NCBI GenBank assembly: GCA_035041965.1
Contig: JAPYMA010003015.1
Span: 1-64,000, forward strand
From: Anisakis pegreffii
Lineage: Eukaryota > Nematoda > Chromadorea > Rhabditida > Anisakidae
DNA: 64,000 bases
Direction of reading: 5' to 3'
The notes under the pieces were generated by a model. The model did no database searches. It was not told where the DNA came from and was given only the letters and a program-made list of their open reading frames with translations. Every line of letters begins with the position of its first letter. Positions within the stretch are counted from its first letter, which is position 1. The position numbers were made by a program, and so were the translations under genes. Of the stretch, positions 35,321 to 46,800 are shown in pieces.

Positions 35321-38231
35321 AAAAAATCGTTGTTCATAAGCCTACTGATGCTACTAAGTATATGGCAGATCTGAGTGAATTGACGAAATTTACTGTTGTA
35401 TAATTCATTCCATCAAATATTCACTGATTATCCGATTGTTTGCATACGATACTAATTGCTGCTAATAAATTCACTTCGTGCCTCAGGATTTTCCACGATC
35501 TTCAGTTGAATGCGCTTGTCTATGTGTTTGTTCATAGAATGTAAATATACGTTCTTGCATCTTAAATCATTTAGAAGCCATCATGTTTTTTTCAAAGCAA
35601 ACTTAACATCTCATCGAAAACAGTGACGAGTACCGTGGAAATCAGCTAGAAAATGGCACTGAGCATTGCTGGGCAAGGAGTGGAGTTCAGCTGTGTTAAA
35701 GGTTGTCTGCAGAAGTTCGAAATCTAGGATTTCATTGAATGTGACGGACTGAGTGGACAGGGACAGGCGATTATCCTTTCTTCATTGCATGTCCTCACTG
35801 GAGGGATCACTTCAACAAATGTGCATCTGCGAGTCATCTAACATCGATTTGCGTTATGAAATCATCAATTGAAAAAAAAGCAGTGATCCATGACAGCAAA
35901 CGGTTGAATGAGGAAAATGAAAAGCATTCATCAGAGTGTTATTAATTATGACTAGAATTGTTCACGCATCAAGAGCATTGTCTCGTGTCAGTGTGAACAC
36001 ATCACAAATCACCTCGAAACAGTCATCGAGCATTGTTGTTGTTTTAAAAAGCATTTCTGTGTCACAGTAACATCGTTCAACGCAATTAATTTATATTATA
36101 AAATCATATACGTTGTACTGATGAGATCATAATTGGATTACTGATGCAATGAATTAGCAAACAAAGAATTCATGATAATTACGCAAGTGTTCATTGCAAA
36201 TATAGGTTGAAAATTTATTCCTTGCTATGCAAACGCTATCAGCCACACCGACACAACCACCCAAAACTCGCCCTCATTACCCCACACGCTTGTAGGTAAT
36301 CGTTTCACAATCAGCAGCAATTAGCCATATCTGAAGCAGATGAATGACTAGTAGGAAAAGTTCATGTTATCAGTCAAATAAAACACCTTACAAATAGATG
36401 TTGTGAGGTGTTGAATGATCATGAAAGCACATTAGCATAAAGGTGTTACAATCATGCGCAAGCAATAGTAATCAGATACGATTCATATACAAATTGTACG
36501 TATTCATACATTGACTCTATTCAGTTGCTTGTTATATTGATCTGATCAGTGAGTAATAAATTTGCTGAGTTATGTTGAAATCATGAATGAAAAGCAGTTA
36601 TCGCTCACCGAAGACGTTCAGCGCCATTTAAATTTGCAACAAATTTGTCCATTGGTAACACGGATCCCCGTTTATTCGAAAGCCTACAATAAAAATTCTC
36701 ATTCAGTTCGAATTTCTTCAAAACTTTCGCGTGAAAGTTTTGGTCATTCTTTCGAAGCATAAAAAAGTTCATTGTTTTATTCTTTCCCAGTATTTCTTTG
36801 ATCTCTAGACACAGAGAAATATCGACTTATCTATGAGTTTAAATGATTAAAATCAGTCTCTTACCACTAAGTCCGTCAACGATTAAGGATCAAGGAAGCT
36901 AAACATTAATAACGAAATGACGATTAAACGATTACTGCATGAATGGATGCGGGAAAGAAAATTGCGGTATTTTGCTGACCAATATTTATTTCTTTCACCG
37001 AATTACATCTGAAACAGATGAATCTACGCAGACATGAAAACTTACAGTAGCGGATCTTCCACATCTTCATCAGAGCCCAAACGGCTAATGGTCAATCTTC
37101 CAGTGTCACTGAAATTGAAAAGATTGTTGCTGTATTGTCAGCAATGAATTTAATGCGATGCAGTGCTGAACATTGTCATTTGATTCATCCCACTTGACCG
37201 TTGCAGTACGTATCAGAGACGTTCCAAGAAGCTTATCGCCCAAACTCCTAGTTCAATGGATCGTAGTGATTAAATTTCAGACGGAATCTTCGCAGAACAA
37301 ATTTCTTATTGCTAGCAATTGAAATTTGTCTGATTCGATTCGGTCATGTATGCCTGAGATAAGAGGCCATGGGTAGATTACGGCTTGGTAAAATACTGCT
37401 AAACATCGTAATTTGTTAGGTGAGGAAGACAACATTGAAAAGTTTTGAGGTGAACGAATCAACTTAAGCAAACGTCCATCCGAATAATCGCTCGCTTTTG
37501 AACAAATGACCATCACAAAGTCAATAAACAAAGGTCTAAAGAATGAAAAGAACGGACTCTAAAGCTGGAAAAAATTCAGGATAGAGCCTTGGGTCGTAAG
37601 ATCGTTTGCCATATCGTAACCTTCCGGCTCCGTTCAATGCTGACGCGAACCCTTGCAGATCGTGTGCTGATTTCTTCGAATGCATTGGTAGAGCGCTGAA
37701 ACATACGATTTTTTCAGTGGTCTAAAGAAAAATTAGAACTGAAATCAGGAATATCATGAATGCACATTCACTCGTGCAGTATCCAGGAAGTACTCTTCAC
37801 TATAAGCTAGATCAATTCCTCCCAACTAAACAGAACAAATGTTGAAGAAAAGATCAAAGAATCAAACTGATGCATTCAACATGCTTGGAATATAGCATGT
37901 TGAACATGAGTTTACATATGCTATCTAAACGACAACTGAGGTCGATAGGAATCGCACCCTCCGGCTTGTGATTAAGAACATACTCGTGATCATCACAGAC
38001 GAGAACTCACCTCACTGCACAAGCCACTATAAGAATAGCAATCGCAGCATCGAAGAAGACATGTGCAAATGGCATTATCGTATGCTTCTCGTTGTAATCG
38101 TGCTTCGGTTCAATTACAAAAAAGTGACAATGACTGAAACGGATATATATGAAAAATATTGAAAATGACCAATATTACGGATATGAAAATAATTGAAAAT
38201 GACTGAAACGGATACGTTCCATTATGACTTT

Positions 38232-38252
38232 CAAATGCACACACACACACAC
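38232..38252 (+). repeat. CA microsatellite
   Basis: Short (CA)n run. Confidence 0.8.
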
Positions 38253-38419
38253 GCAACCATCCACGAATGAAGACGCACATTACAAGAAATCTTTACGTTC
38301 TAATAAGAAATTATGATACCATAAACGAACTATTCATTTTAAAGACTTATTGCACGTAATAATTCTGAGAGATATGCCGCAAAACCAAGTTTTAAATGCA
38401 AAGAAATCATTCTGGTATG

Positions 38420-38640
38420 ATTTATTCATTTCCATACGACATAATCAGAGATATTGGCTGAGTCTGTGGTCTACTGACAACCAATTCTATCGTTCCTCTC
38501 TGATATCTTCTCTTTGATTAAAGCCGTATAAATGGTACGAAACGATGTAAAACGACTGAATTTACTGGTGAGATTTATTCATTTCTGCAATACACAATCA
38601 GAGATATTGGCTAAGGCTGTGGCCTACCGACAACATCTTC
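38420..38640 (+). repeat. Direct repeat pair (about 65 bp)
   Basis: Sequence near 38418-38485 is repeated near 38570-38634. Both contain TTATTCATTTC, AATCAGAGATATTGGCT and a TGTGGYCTACYGACAAC block. The copies differ by several substitutions. A local duplication of unknown nature. Confidence 0.65.
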
Positions 38641-40888
38641 GCAGAAATAGGTGAGTGTTAGCTCTTCGAATGAGTTCAGTTTCAATACCTTTGCTCACTG
38701 AGTATGGCTAATGAATAATAATGAATCGCTGTTACTATAAAACTGTTTCAAGTGTTGAAAATACACGAATACCTATTCATCATGAACAAACACCTGGGTA
38801 AACGATTCAATGCATTCATTGGATTGCGTGCAAACATTACTCCAATATTGAACGGTAGTCTTATTTTGTCGACTTGCCTCCGATCGGCGATAAATCAGAT
38901 ATTTTCAGGTATATGAATGCAATCACTTCACTTCCTCATATTTGCAACAATATTATTACTATTATTGAATATGTTAATGAGCATAAGCGATACAATGGCG
39001 ATAGATTTTGACTCCCAAAATTTCAAATTCAATTTTTATCGTTAGTTAGTAGTGCTGTCATCACTATTGCTAGCATTATTACTATCAGTAATAACTATTC
39101 AGGGCTTATCGTCAACGGAACCTAGGTAGTGGTATAACAAGGGCTTTAAGGGTAGTCTATTAAGGAGTTGTTTTGAGACGTGAATAAAAGTAAGTAGTTA
39201 CTCTTGCGAGAGTTAAGGTTGATAAACGGAATGAATGATTGGATGCGGTCGTGACACTGCACTACAGTATGTCAACGTTCTCCTTAAATAATACCGTCGA
39301 GCACGATGACGGATAGTGCAAGGGTCGGCGGATAATAAACATGTAAACAGTACTTCCGCAAAAAAACACTGTTCTAACATTGTCTAAAGAATCAAATAGT
39401 TGTTTAATTGGAGCCGATTCAGTACAATAAAACTGTATGGACTATTCGAACATGCAGCGATTCCACCCTGCAGCAAAATATGATAAATTGCAAATCAGAG
39501 CCCAACCAACCCATATTTTCCTCCATCAATTAAGAAAACTTTTCGTCATTGGCAACTGAAACGCTATAAACAACAGTCTTGTTTAGCTTAGATTCGGTGA
39601 CGCTTTGAATGACATAAACATGTCAACACCACTATCAATTCTAATCACACCGAATATCGCTATCAATTTGCCCTTTAAATTCTTGCGACATTCAACCCAA
39701 ACTCATCAATTACCTGAATGAATTGTTCTTTATCAGAACTATCAACAAACAGTAGTGATCTCTGACGACAGTTCCACTGTGATTCCGAATGAACCTGTTT
39801 GTTCCGAAATAAACTTAAAATGCACGAGTTGTTGTTATGTTTTCAGCTATTTTAGTTATTTTTATAGGTTTTCAGTCAGCAAACTGAAGTCCACCAACAC
39901 TTTTTCGCTACGAATACTGATCGCATTCAACGATCAGAGTTCATAGTAAACATAGTCATGAAAATATTTTTTCACCATTTCATGAGCTTTTTGCACTTTT
40001 GATTGACTTAAACTTGTTTTCAGTCTAAAAATACAAAGGCTCTTAATTACGTCGGCTCGTTTTCATCGTTATTTGTTTGTTCTTTTTCGAATTTAATCGC
40101 AATCCATCACAATTCTGAACAATTGCTTCTATCGCTAGTTTTTTTGGTTGTTAATTATTCGTTTTATATGAAACAACACATCACAGATGATAATGAAAAA
40201 GCAAGTCATCAATACGACATGGTCATGCAAGAAAATGAGTGATGTCGTGAGCAGATTCCTAACTGCAGTGGCACTCAGCTACGAGGAGAATTTGAGCATG
40301 ATGCTCTTGTGATATATATCATCAGAAAACTGAGGTTGATGGGTACAATCCAGCTGACGGTCGTGTTCGTGTTGTTGACAGCCAATACTTAGACAGAGTT
40401 AAATTGAAATGAAAACAACTGAACGATTTAATTTCTCGATAAAATCATCAAGAAATGAGGTCTAGAGATGCTGCAAAGCTTAGGTGAGAATGGACTTATA
40501 GACAATAGTTGGTTAGGATAGATAGGCATGTACCAGCTGCAAAGTTTCTCAGTTCAAGCAGAATTTTGCTCTTCTTGAGAAGCATGAGCTGGTTACTTGA
40601 TTCAAGGATATTGAATATGAGCTGGTGAGTGGATAGAATCAGATATTCGTGGTGGTGGCCAGAGTGTGCTTACGGATGACGATGTGAAGCACTGTTAACG
40701 ACTTGACGAGAATGAACGCTTTTATAGAATCATTCGAACACTTCCAACAACGTGCGATGCAAATGTGCTGTCAGTGTTTTTTTCGCATTCGTTCAACATG
40801 GCTCAATTACATTTCAATTTGATTTCATTGAATTTGATTCTTCTCATGATGCATTTCCCTTTGAATCCCTCTCATCCGAACCTAATAC

Positions 40889-41344
40889 CTAATGTGCATT
40901 TAATTGCAAGACAAGCCAAGCGGATGAGGTTTTTTGGTGCCTGGCGGCGGCTTCGAACATCTTCTCTCTCAATAGTGCCGATAAATGATAATGAATCATC
41001 GATGCTTTAGTGGATGATGGAACGAGAGCAGAAGATTTTGTTTGTTCATTGCGATCGCAAAAAACAGATCGGTTTCTTTTCTCGAAAATTTTGACATCAA
41101 TTTCCTCTGCTGGTACCATATTTAAGCATTGCATCCGGTTGATTTCTGCTCGTTCAAGATAGCCGATTCGCTCGCACGATAGCCGATTCTGTTTTGATTT
41201 TTCTTCGCCGATTAAGGTTATCATAACACGCTGTTTTATTCTTAAAATAGTTACAACCATTCTAGTTACAATCGCTTTTATGCACCTTTCTGTAGCAATA
41301 ATAACAACAGAACAAAAAACTTCGCATCGTGATAAGCTTACCAT
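40889..41344 (-). CDS. Hypothetical frame, uncertain
   Basis: The longest unexplained single frame outside the transposons, 151 codons. The C-terminal two thirds look protein-like and basic (VPAEEIDVKIFEKRNRS, LLREKMFEAAARHQKTSS). An internal ATG at about 41225 would give a 112-residue protein. Near 41223-41373 the DNA contains two similar blocks (CATAACA..TGTTTTATTCTTA.AATAGT), so the N-terminal part may be repeat sequence. No splice partners or homology recognised. About 0.2 such frames are expected by chance (rough estimate). Confidence 0.25.
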   Translation of the reverse strand: MVSLSRCEVFCSVVIIATERCIKAIVTRMVVTILRIKQRVMITLIGEEKSKQNRLSCERIGYLERAEINRMQCLNMVPAEEIDVKIFEKRNRSVFCDRNEQTKSSALVPSSTKASMIHYHLSALLREKMFEAAARHQKTSSAWLVLQLNAH

Positions 41345-41891
41345 AACAAGATGTTTTATTCTTAGAATAGTAACGTAGGTTCATCATCGATCTCCTTCAT
41401 CAGCTATCCAACATACTCATAGCAGTGAGGTAACTTCGGATACTAGGCTATATATGATCATGTGAAAATTCATATTTGATCTAAACACTTAATGAGGGTA
41501 TTTTTTAGATCAACGATTCAAGAAAGTCTTACGATCAGCGGTTAGCTCAGTCAGCTCTTATGGCTGACTCTAATCGCATCAAGTTCACCTTAATTCATCA
41601 AACATCACAACGAATCGGCGTCGAACATGGATTTCGGTGAGGAGGGGGGATTGAGCCGTTTGAATTTCCTCCTTGAGAATCCGCGCACTTGAGGAAGAGT
41701 AACGGGAACGGACAGATGATGGCTGTGGTGAAAATAATCAAAATGAATAAAGACTGAAGAGTGCAGCCTGTATATAAGTGAATCAAAAGGATATCAATCT
41801 TATTATAATAGATAAATCACTTGCTGAAATGATTTCCAGTGGTAATTAACAACCAAACACTTGCGATGATGGCTTCGTCCGCCTTCTTCAG

Positions 41892-43225
41892 TTTCAGTTC
41901 AAGCTGGTTGTTCGTTGCTCGGTTTCCACAGATGTTCCTCCCAACGAGCGCCCGCCCAGTCAATTTGTTCTTATGGTGAGATAAGAATATCTTATGTGAG
42001 CGGAGATATCAAGCTAATACTATGTTGCCGAAGAGTTACTAGAGTTGGTAATGCTTTTAAAAGCAGTGCTGTTAGAATATCGAAAACAATCTCAACAACG
42101 AGTGAAACGAAGCAAAAAACCTGAAACTCTTCACTCACTCACATCTTCAACACTAAAAAGTGCCAATAAAACCGTTAATGATTAATAAGAAAACTGAAGA
42201 CGTTTCATGCATCATTAATAGAACTAATGCATAAAGAATTTCCGCTGTGAATCTTCCGTCGTTCTTTTTGTTTTCAAACTGAAATCTTTCTGAAACTGTT
42301 CTCTCAAAGAGGTGAATCCATTTGAAAGTTTCGTGGAATCGTAAAGAAGATTCATTACTATTCATGTGAATGAATAAAGTTGCACGAAATGAAATAGTAA
42401 TGAATTTGATGACCACAAGCAATTACGAGTAATGTAAAGCAAGTGTGAGTTCTACTCCCGCTTCTCACACCTATTCAATTTGCTCTGATCCATTTAAGCA
42501 TCCATCCGCCAATAACAAAACTATTCACCGTTATAATACTGTCGTCCATTCCACTAGCCAAAACAACATCGATTTGACTAAAGAGGAACGTGAATAGACA
42601 TGAAAACGAATTTGCCTGAAAACAACTTCAAAACACTCACCTTTTCGCACGCATCAATTGAACAAAAATCGCATGATACTGTGAATTTTCACTAGTCACG
42701 AATACGGAACTATTATAGTAATAAAGTGGTCATTGTGTTTTTGCTTTAAATCATGCTTGATACTGATAAATCTCGCATGCTTTCAGTGCTGATAATTTGC
42801 TATATGATGACTAATTTTCAGAAACATTCTCTTTACACAAAAGGAGCTCTGATACTTTTTGAATTTGATCAAATGATACTTTGAATAGTGTTCTTTAGGG
42901 CTGCCGGCAACTGCAAACTGAAAAAGCATAAGTTATGATCTCATGGTCCTACAATTCAATGGAGACCCCTGTTCATCAACAATTCTCGAATATGTGCACA
43001 TTTTGAATGACAGTTTGGGTTTACATGCATTCATTCAGAAAGGATGAAGGAGTGTAGATTTCGTAGTAGATAATCCAAGTCGTTTAAATTCCAGATGCAC
43101 GCAAGCCAAGCTCAACCACCAATCAAAGAAACGCTATCCGTGGGATCTGCTCAGTTTCAACGTTCGGCCTCTCCAGTTCACCACCACAAGCCACCAGCTA
43201 TTTTTGGTTTCTTCAGGATGTTATT
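41892..43225 (+). CDS. Partial gene, two putative exons
   Basis: Exon candidate 1 (41892-41975) follows a strong pyrimidine-rich acceptor (CCGCCTTCTTCAG) and ends at a GTGAGA donor. It is 28 codons in phase 0, including FKLVVRCSVSTDVPP and ERPPSQFVLM. Exon candidate 2 begins at 43095 after ATTCCAG, also phase 0, and reads MHASQAQPPIKETLSVGS, then a Ser/Pro/His-rich stretch (ASPVHHHKPPAIFG). Its 3' end is unclear: a weak GTTTCT donor near 43216-43222, or read-through to a stop at 43478. Matching phases and composition support a real gene, but first and last exons and the family are unknown. A further frame at 43640-43849 (CHRSCYICTRKSFF) could be a later exon. Confidence 0.35.
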
Positions 43226-43849
43226 GTACTTTAATGATTCAAAATTTGCGGAATCATACGATTACAGGATGTATTATGCGCTATATTATAGATTAATTGG
43301 GGGTTATTTTATCTATGCAAAGGTCTTGTTTTTGCCGACATCCAAGCATGTTGGAACGGGTGCATTCAGTTATCGTCTCTTAAAGTGGTTTAAAATCAGT
43401 TATTCAAGGCATTCAAAACCATCGTTAAATCTCCCAGTTGCATGCTTCAAGCAGTCATCAATTCGGTGGCGTGACTGATTAAATTATGCATGGGGCTTAT
43501 AATCTCTCCTGTCATCTCCCACTGGAGCAAATCACGCTGTAAATCGCCGAATAATGCAGTACGCGGTTTGTTTGCGTTCCAAAGCTCAACAACAATATCT
43601 AATCTAACAACAATATCTAATCTCATTGGTGTCACTCCGACGAGATTACCGTGCCATCGATCGTGTTACATTTGCACACGAAAATCGTTCTTTGATAACT
43701 CAATCACCAAAACGATTCCTCCAATTCACCTCAAAAGTTTAACGAGTAACACTAGATTGATGATGAATTCCGGCATTCAAAGTTGTTTTTCTCAAAACAA
43801 CAGCGTACAATTTATAAACGAACAGTGGATCTTCAATGAAGTGGAATAG

Positions 43850-45426
43850 GCGAAAACAATGAGCATAAGCAAAAAAAAAACGCAGTAGTGCGGAAAAGGA
43901 ATATGCTATGCCATATGAAACTCAAAAAATGCTTCGCTGACTTGTTTGCTACTCACCGATGCATGACTGATGAAAGTCAACGGTCAACTGGATTTAAAAA
44001 TGAACAAATTTTTGGGCAGGTTTCATAGAAAGTGAGGCATGTACGTGGCTTGTTCCTAGAAAGGCATGCTCGTGAGGCAGTGAGGCATGTTCCTAGAAAG
44101 TAGAAAGTGCATCTACTTTTAAAGAAACCATTTTAATCTTTTTTAACCTCTTCAGTACCGTGCATTCGTCATCTCAATTCATCGAGACAGCTAAAACGCG
44201 CTCTCTGATTAGGCAGAAGTTTTATATGTAAAATAGCAAGAGTGTTTTTTACTCCATTGGCTTTGGACGTTGGTATTTCATGTGATGCGAAGCCTTTTAG
44301 CTAGGGAGAATCAGTCAGGTAGAATATTCAGCTAGGAGAAAAAACTGAAAAAACCACTGAGAACGTTCGTTTTTTTTTGAGCTGTACCATGAGGTGCTGA
44401 TTGTGCCGGTGTTACTCCTCGTTCAATTCAAATGTTCATCTATCCCGGCAACATCTAGTTAAAATTTTAATTTTATCCAGTAACAAATCCAATAACAATC
44501 AATCAAGACTATGATAACTGACTGACATAATCTACGAAAAACTATGAAAACGAGCGTCACATTTGATAGAAAAAAAATTGAGAATGACAGATGTGTACTG
44601 ACAGATGCATTTGTTCTTTGTTGATGAAACTGGTCGATATTTGTGACAGTTTTGCCATAGCAATGAAATATTGGGCAAGATGAAATATTTTACGAATGAG
44701 TGACCAATAAATACAGACAATTTGTGGTGGCTGCTCACATGAAATATTGACGTTATTATTACTGTTATTATTACCGTTGTTATTATCAAGAGCATTATTA
44801 TTATCGCTACTGCTATAATGACTGCTCTCAATAATGCTATTGTCGATTGCTATCGGATTGATGAAACGTCGTCACGCAATCAGCATCAACTGATTTCTCA
44901 TCCGCAGTGCTTGTTCTGGAAGTAACAGTCAATTTTCCGATTCACGATAGCCATTAAGTCTTGTTTTATGCCAACAATGAGGGGTTTTCAGCATTGAAGC
45001 TGTTAATATTCACTCAAGCATATGTTAACTAACGTTCGCGAAAAGAATTCGAATGGATGAAAAGAATTCATTTCACTCCAACGAACTTGTACGATAAATG
45101 TTGAGTTTGATTTTAAGCTGCTGATCAAATTGCTTTCAGCATGTTGGATGATGCACTCTCATATCATCGAATGGCAAGATGCAACATGCGACTATCACAT
45201 GACAAACAACTTGATAATAGTAGTGCGACTGACGAATTAGTTTTATTGTTACAGCGATAGCGTGGACTTGTACAGGTCTACTTAGGAATCACTGAACTGT
45301 TACCTTGAATTTCGAAAAATCAACCTATGGTCAGGAGGAAATCAGTCAAACAGACGTTTCGATAGCAGTTCTTCACTAAAAATTCAAAATTTCAGTCCCA
45401 AATTCAACGTTGGGTGTTGATATGTC
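43850..45426. other. Non-coding stretch
   Basis: No supported gene. A local duplication lies near 44030-44105 (two GAGGCATGT...CTAGAAAG blocks) and an ATT-type microsatellite near 44750-44800, which gives a spurious Ile/Val-rich frame. Confidence 0.5.
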
Positions 45427-45434
45427 GCTCAAAC

Positions 45435-46792
45435 TAGTGTTGTGCGGGGAGAGAAAAGAAGTCGGGGACGGGTAGAGTCGGGGACATTTCGGGGACGGGG
45501 AGAGTACTCGAAAAGGGCCGCCGCTCGAAAATGATCGGAAACGGGGATGGGGACGAGGACTCGAGGAAGTGGAGCTTCAGGGAGAAAATTCAATCTCATC
45601 CCCGTCCCCGTCCCCGACTCCCCGAAACTCCCCGAAATTCCCCGAAGATGTAACTTTGGAACTAGAGTCACCATGATCTTGAAAACGTGATTTTTTGATG
45701 GAAAAACATTGAAATAAGTGATCTTTAAGCTAGAAAAGCGATTACTGCAATGCAGTTATATTTACAGTATTTTATTCAATCACATGAGAAAATAGAGTAT
45801 AATAGCAAAATTTCTTTGACAAAAACAAAAGAGAATACACGCTCTACTCCTGCAGTTTTCTACTATACTCACCTATGCGGACATATTACGTGTCACTATG
45901 CAGCTCTCGAAATATTTTTAATCTTGGAAGGAATTAACACACGGATTCATGAACTCAAATATTCGTTGAATTTTGTTGTCTTGGTTCTCATTAGAAAATG
46001 TGATTATCTCCATCAGACGACATAAAAATGCATCCAGATTAGCTTGACATTAACTAATGAAGAGCAGAATAATCAGTGAGAAAATAGAGTATAATAGCAA
46101 AATTTCTTTGCTATTATACTCTATTTTCTCACTGATTTCCTTGACTACTCCATCAGACGACATAAAAATGCATCCAGATGAGCTTGACATTAACTAATGA
46201 AGAGCAGAATAATCAGTCGAATGCTCAGTGAAATGCTAAGCGGAAGTTCATCGAGCTATCGTTGATTAAGCCATTCGTCTGACTTGCATCAATTTCCTTG
46301 ACTATTCATCAGTGATGGGTGGCAAACAGCAAATATGACTGCATGTGAATGAACTGATGATGATTAAGGCTTGCTTCAAGATGGAAACACTATGAAAATT
46401 AATACATATCGACCTGCTTTATCAAATCCCGAGATCCTGGGATTTTTCAAAGCTTAAATCCTGGGATGGGATCAGAGCTGAAATCCCGTAATCCCTTGTA
46501 AACCCTAGCTGAAACAGGATGGTAGTGGGGCCTTAAAGGCAAACATGCGAGCATTGATTGAATATTCAACTTCGAATTGCCCGCATGGGTGCGACAGATT
46601 TGAAGCTAATCTTTTTCCCGGGGAATTTCGGAGAGACTCTCCGAAATTTCGAGGAGAGCCGACATTTCTGAAGAGGTCGGCGACATTTCGGGGACGGAAA
46701 CAGTCCCCGAAAATGACCGCCGCTTGAAAATGGTCGGGAACGAGGATTCGGGGACGGTAACCCCGAATTCGAGGAATCTCCGCACAACACTA
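45435..46792. mobile_element. GC-rich hAT-like non-autonomous element
   Basis: A 1358-bp element with perfect 13-bp inverted ends TAGTGTTGTGCGG and a perfect 8-bp flanking duplication GCTCAAAC (45427-45434 and 46793-46800). TAGTGTTG-type ends and 8-bp duplications fit the hAT superfamily. About 220 bp at each end is strikingly G-rich or C-rich, with repeated CGGGGAC/GTCCCCG units. These occur in both orientations within each end and make strong foldbacks. The interior is AT-rich and holds a perfect 31-bp palindrome, a 69-bp direct repeat and an ATCCCG-rich patch (46424-46500). No transposase recognised. Confidence 0.85.
46009..46218 (+). repeat. 69-bp direct repeats flanking a perfect palindrome
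   Basis: CTCCATCAGACGACATAAAA... at 46009-46077 is repeated almost identically at 46149-46218. Between them lies a palindrome (46071-46137) with perfect 31-bp arms and a 5-nt loop. One palindrome arm also occurs as a single copy at 45787-45812 in the same element. The layout suggests fold-back or template-switch copying during replication or repair. Confidence 0.85.
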
Positions 46793-46800
46793 GCTCAAAC

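Larger units (their letters stand above)
35321..41891. other. Long sparse stretch, weak candidates only
   Basis: No secure gene. At 35654-35840 a frame reads MALSIAGQGVEFSCVKGC and, after one in-frame TAG, continues DFIECDGLSGQGQAIILSS; it could be a pseudogene exon. A 151-codon minus-strand frame at 40889-41344 is listed separately. Repeats at 38100-38220 and 38418-38640 are listed as findings or features. Confidence 0.4.

Noticed and set aside
37680..37720. TGGTAGAGC motif like a tRNA D arm
   Set aside because: No other tRNA arms around it.
41530..41595. tRNA-like stretch with GGTTAGCTCAGTC and a later GTTCACC
   Set aside because: No acceptor stem closes it and the anticodon and T arms do not fold; chance or a very degraded relic.
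41598..41786. Minus-strand hydrophobic frame with a Cys/Pro-rich end
   Set aside because: Looks like a secreted protein but has no ATG and no clear splice partner.
44532..44831. Ile/Thr-rich 99-codon minus frame resembling a membrane protein
   Set aside because: Driven by an ATT-type microsatellite; no other support.
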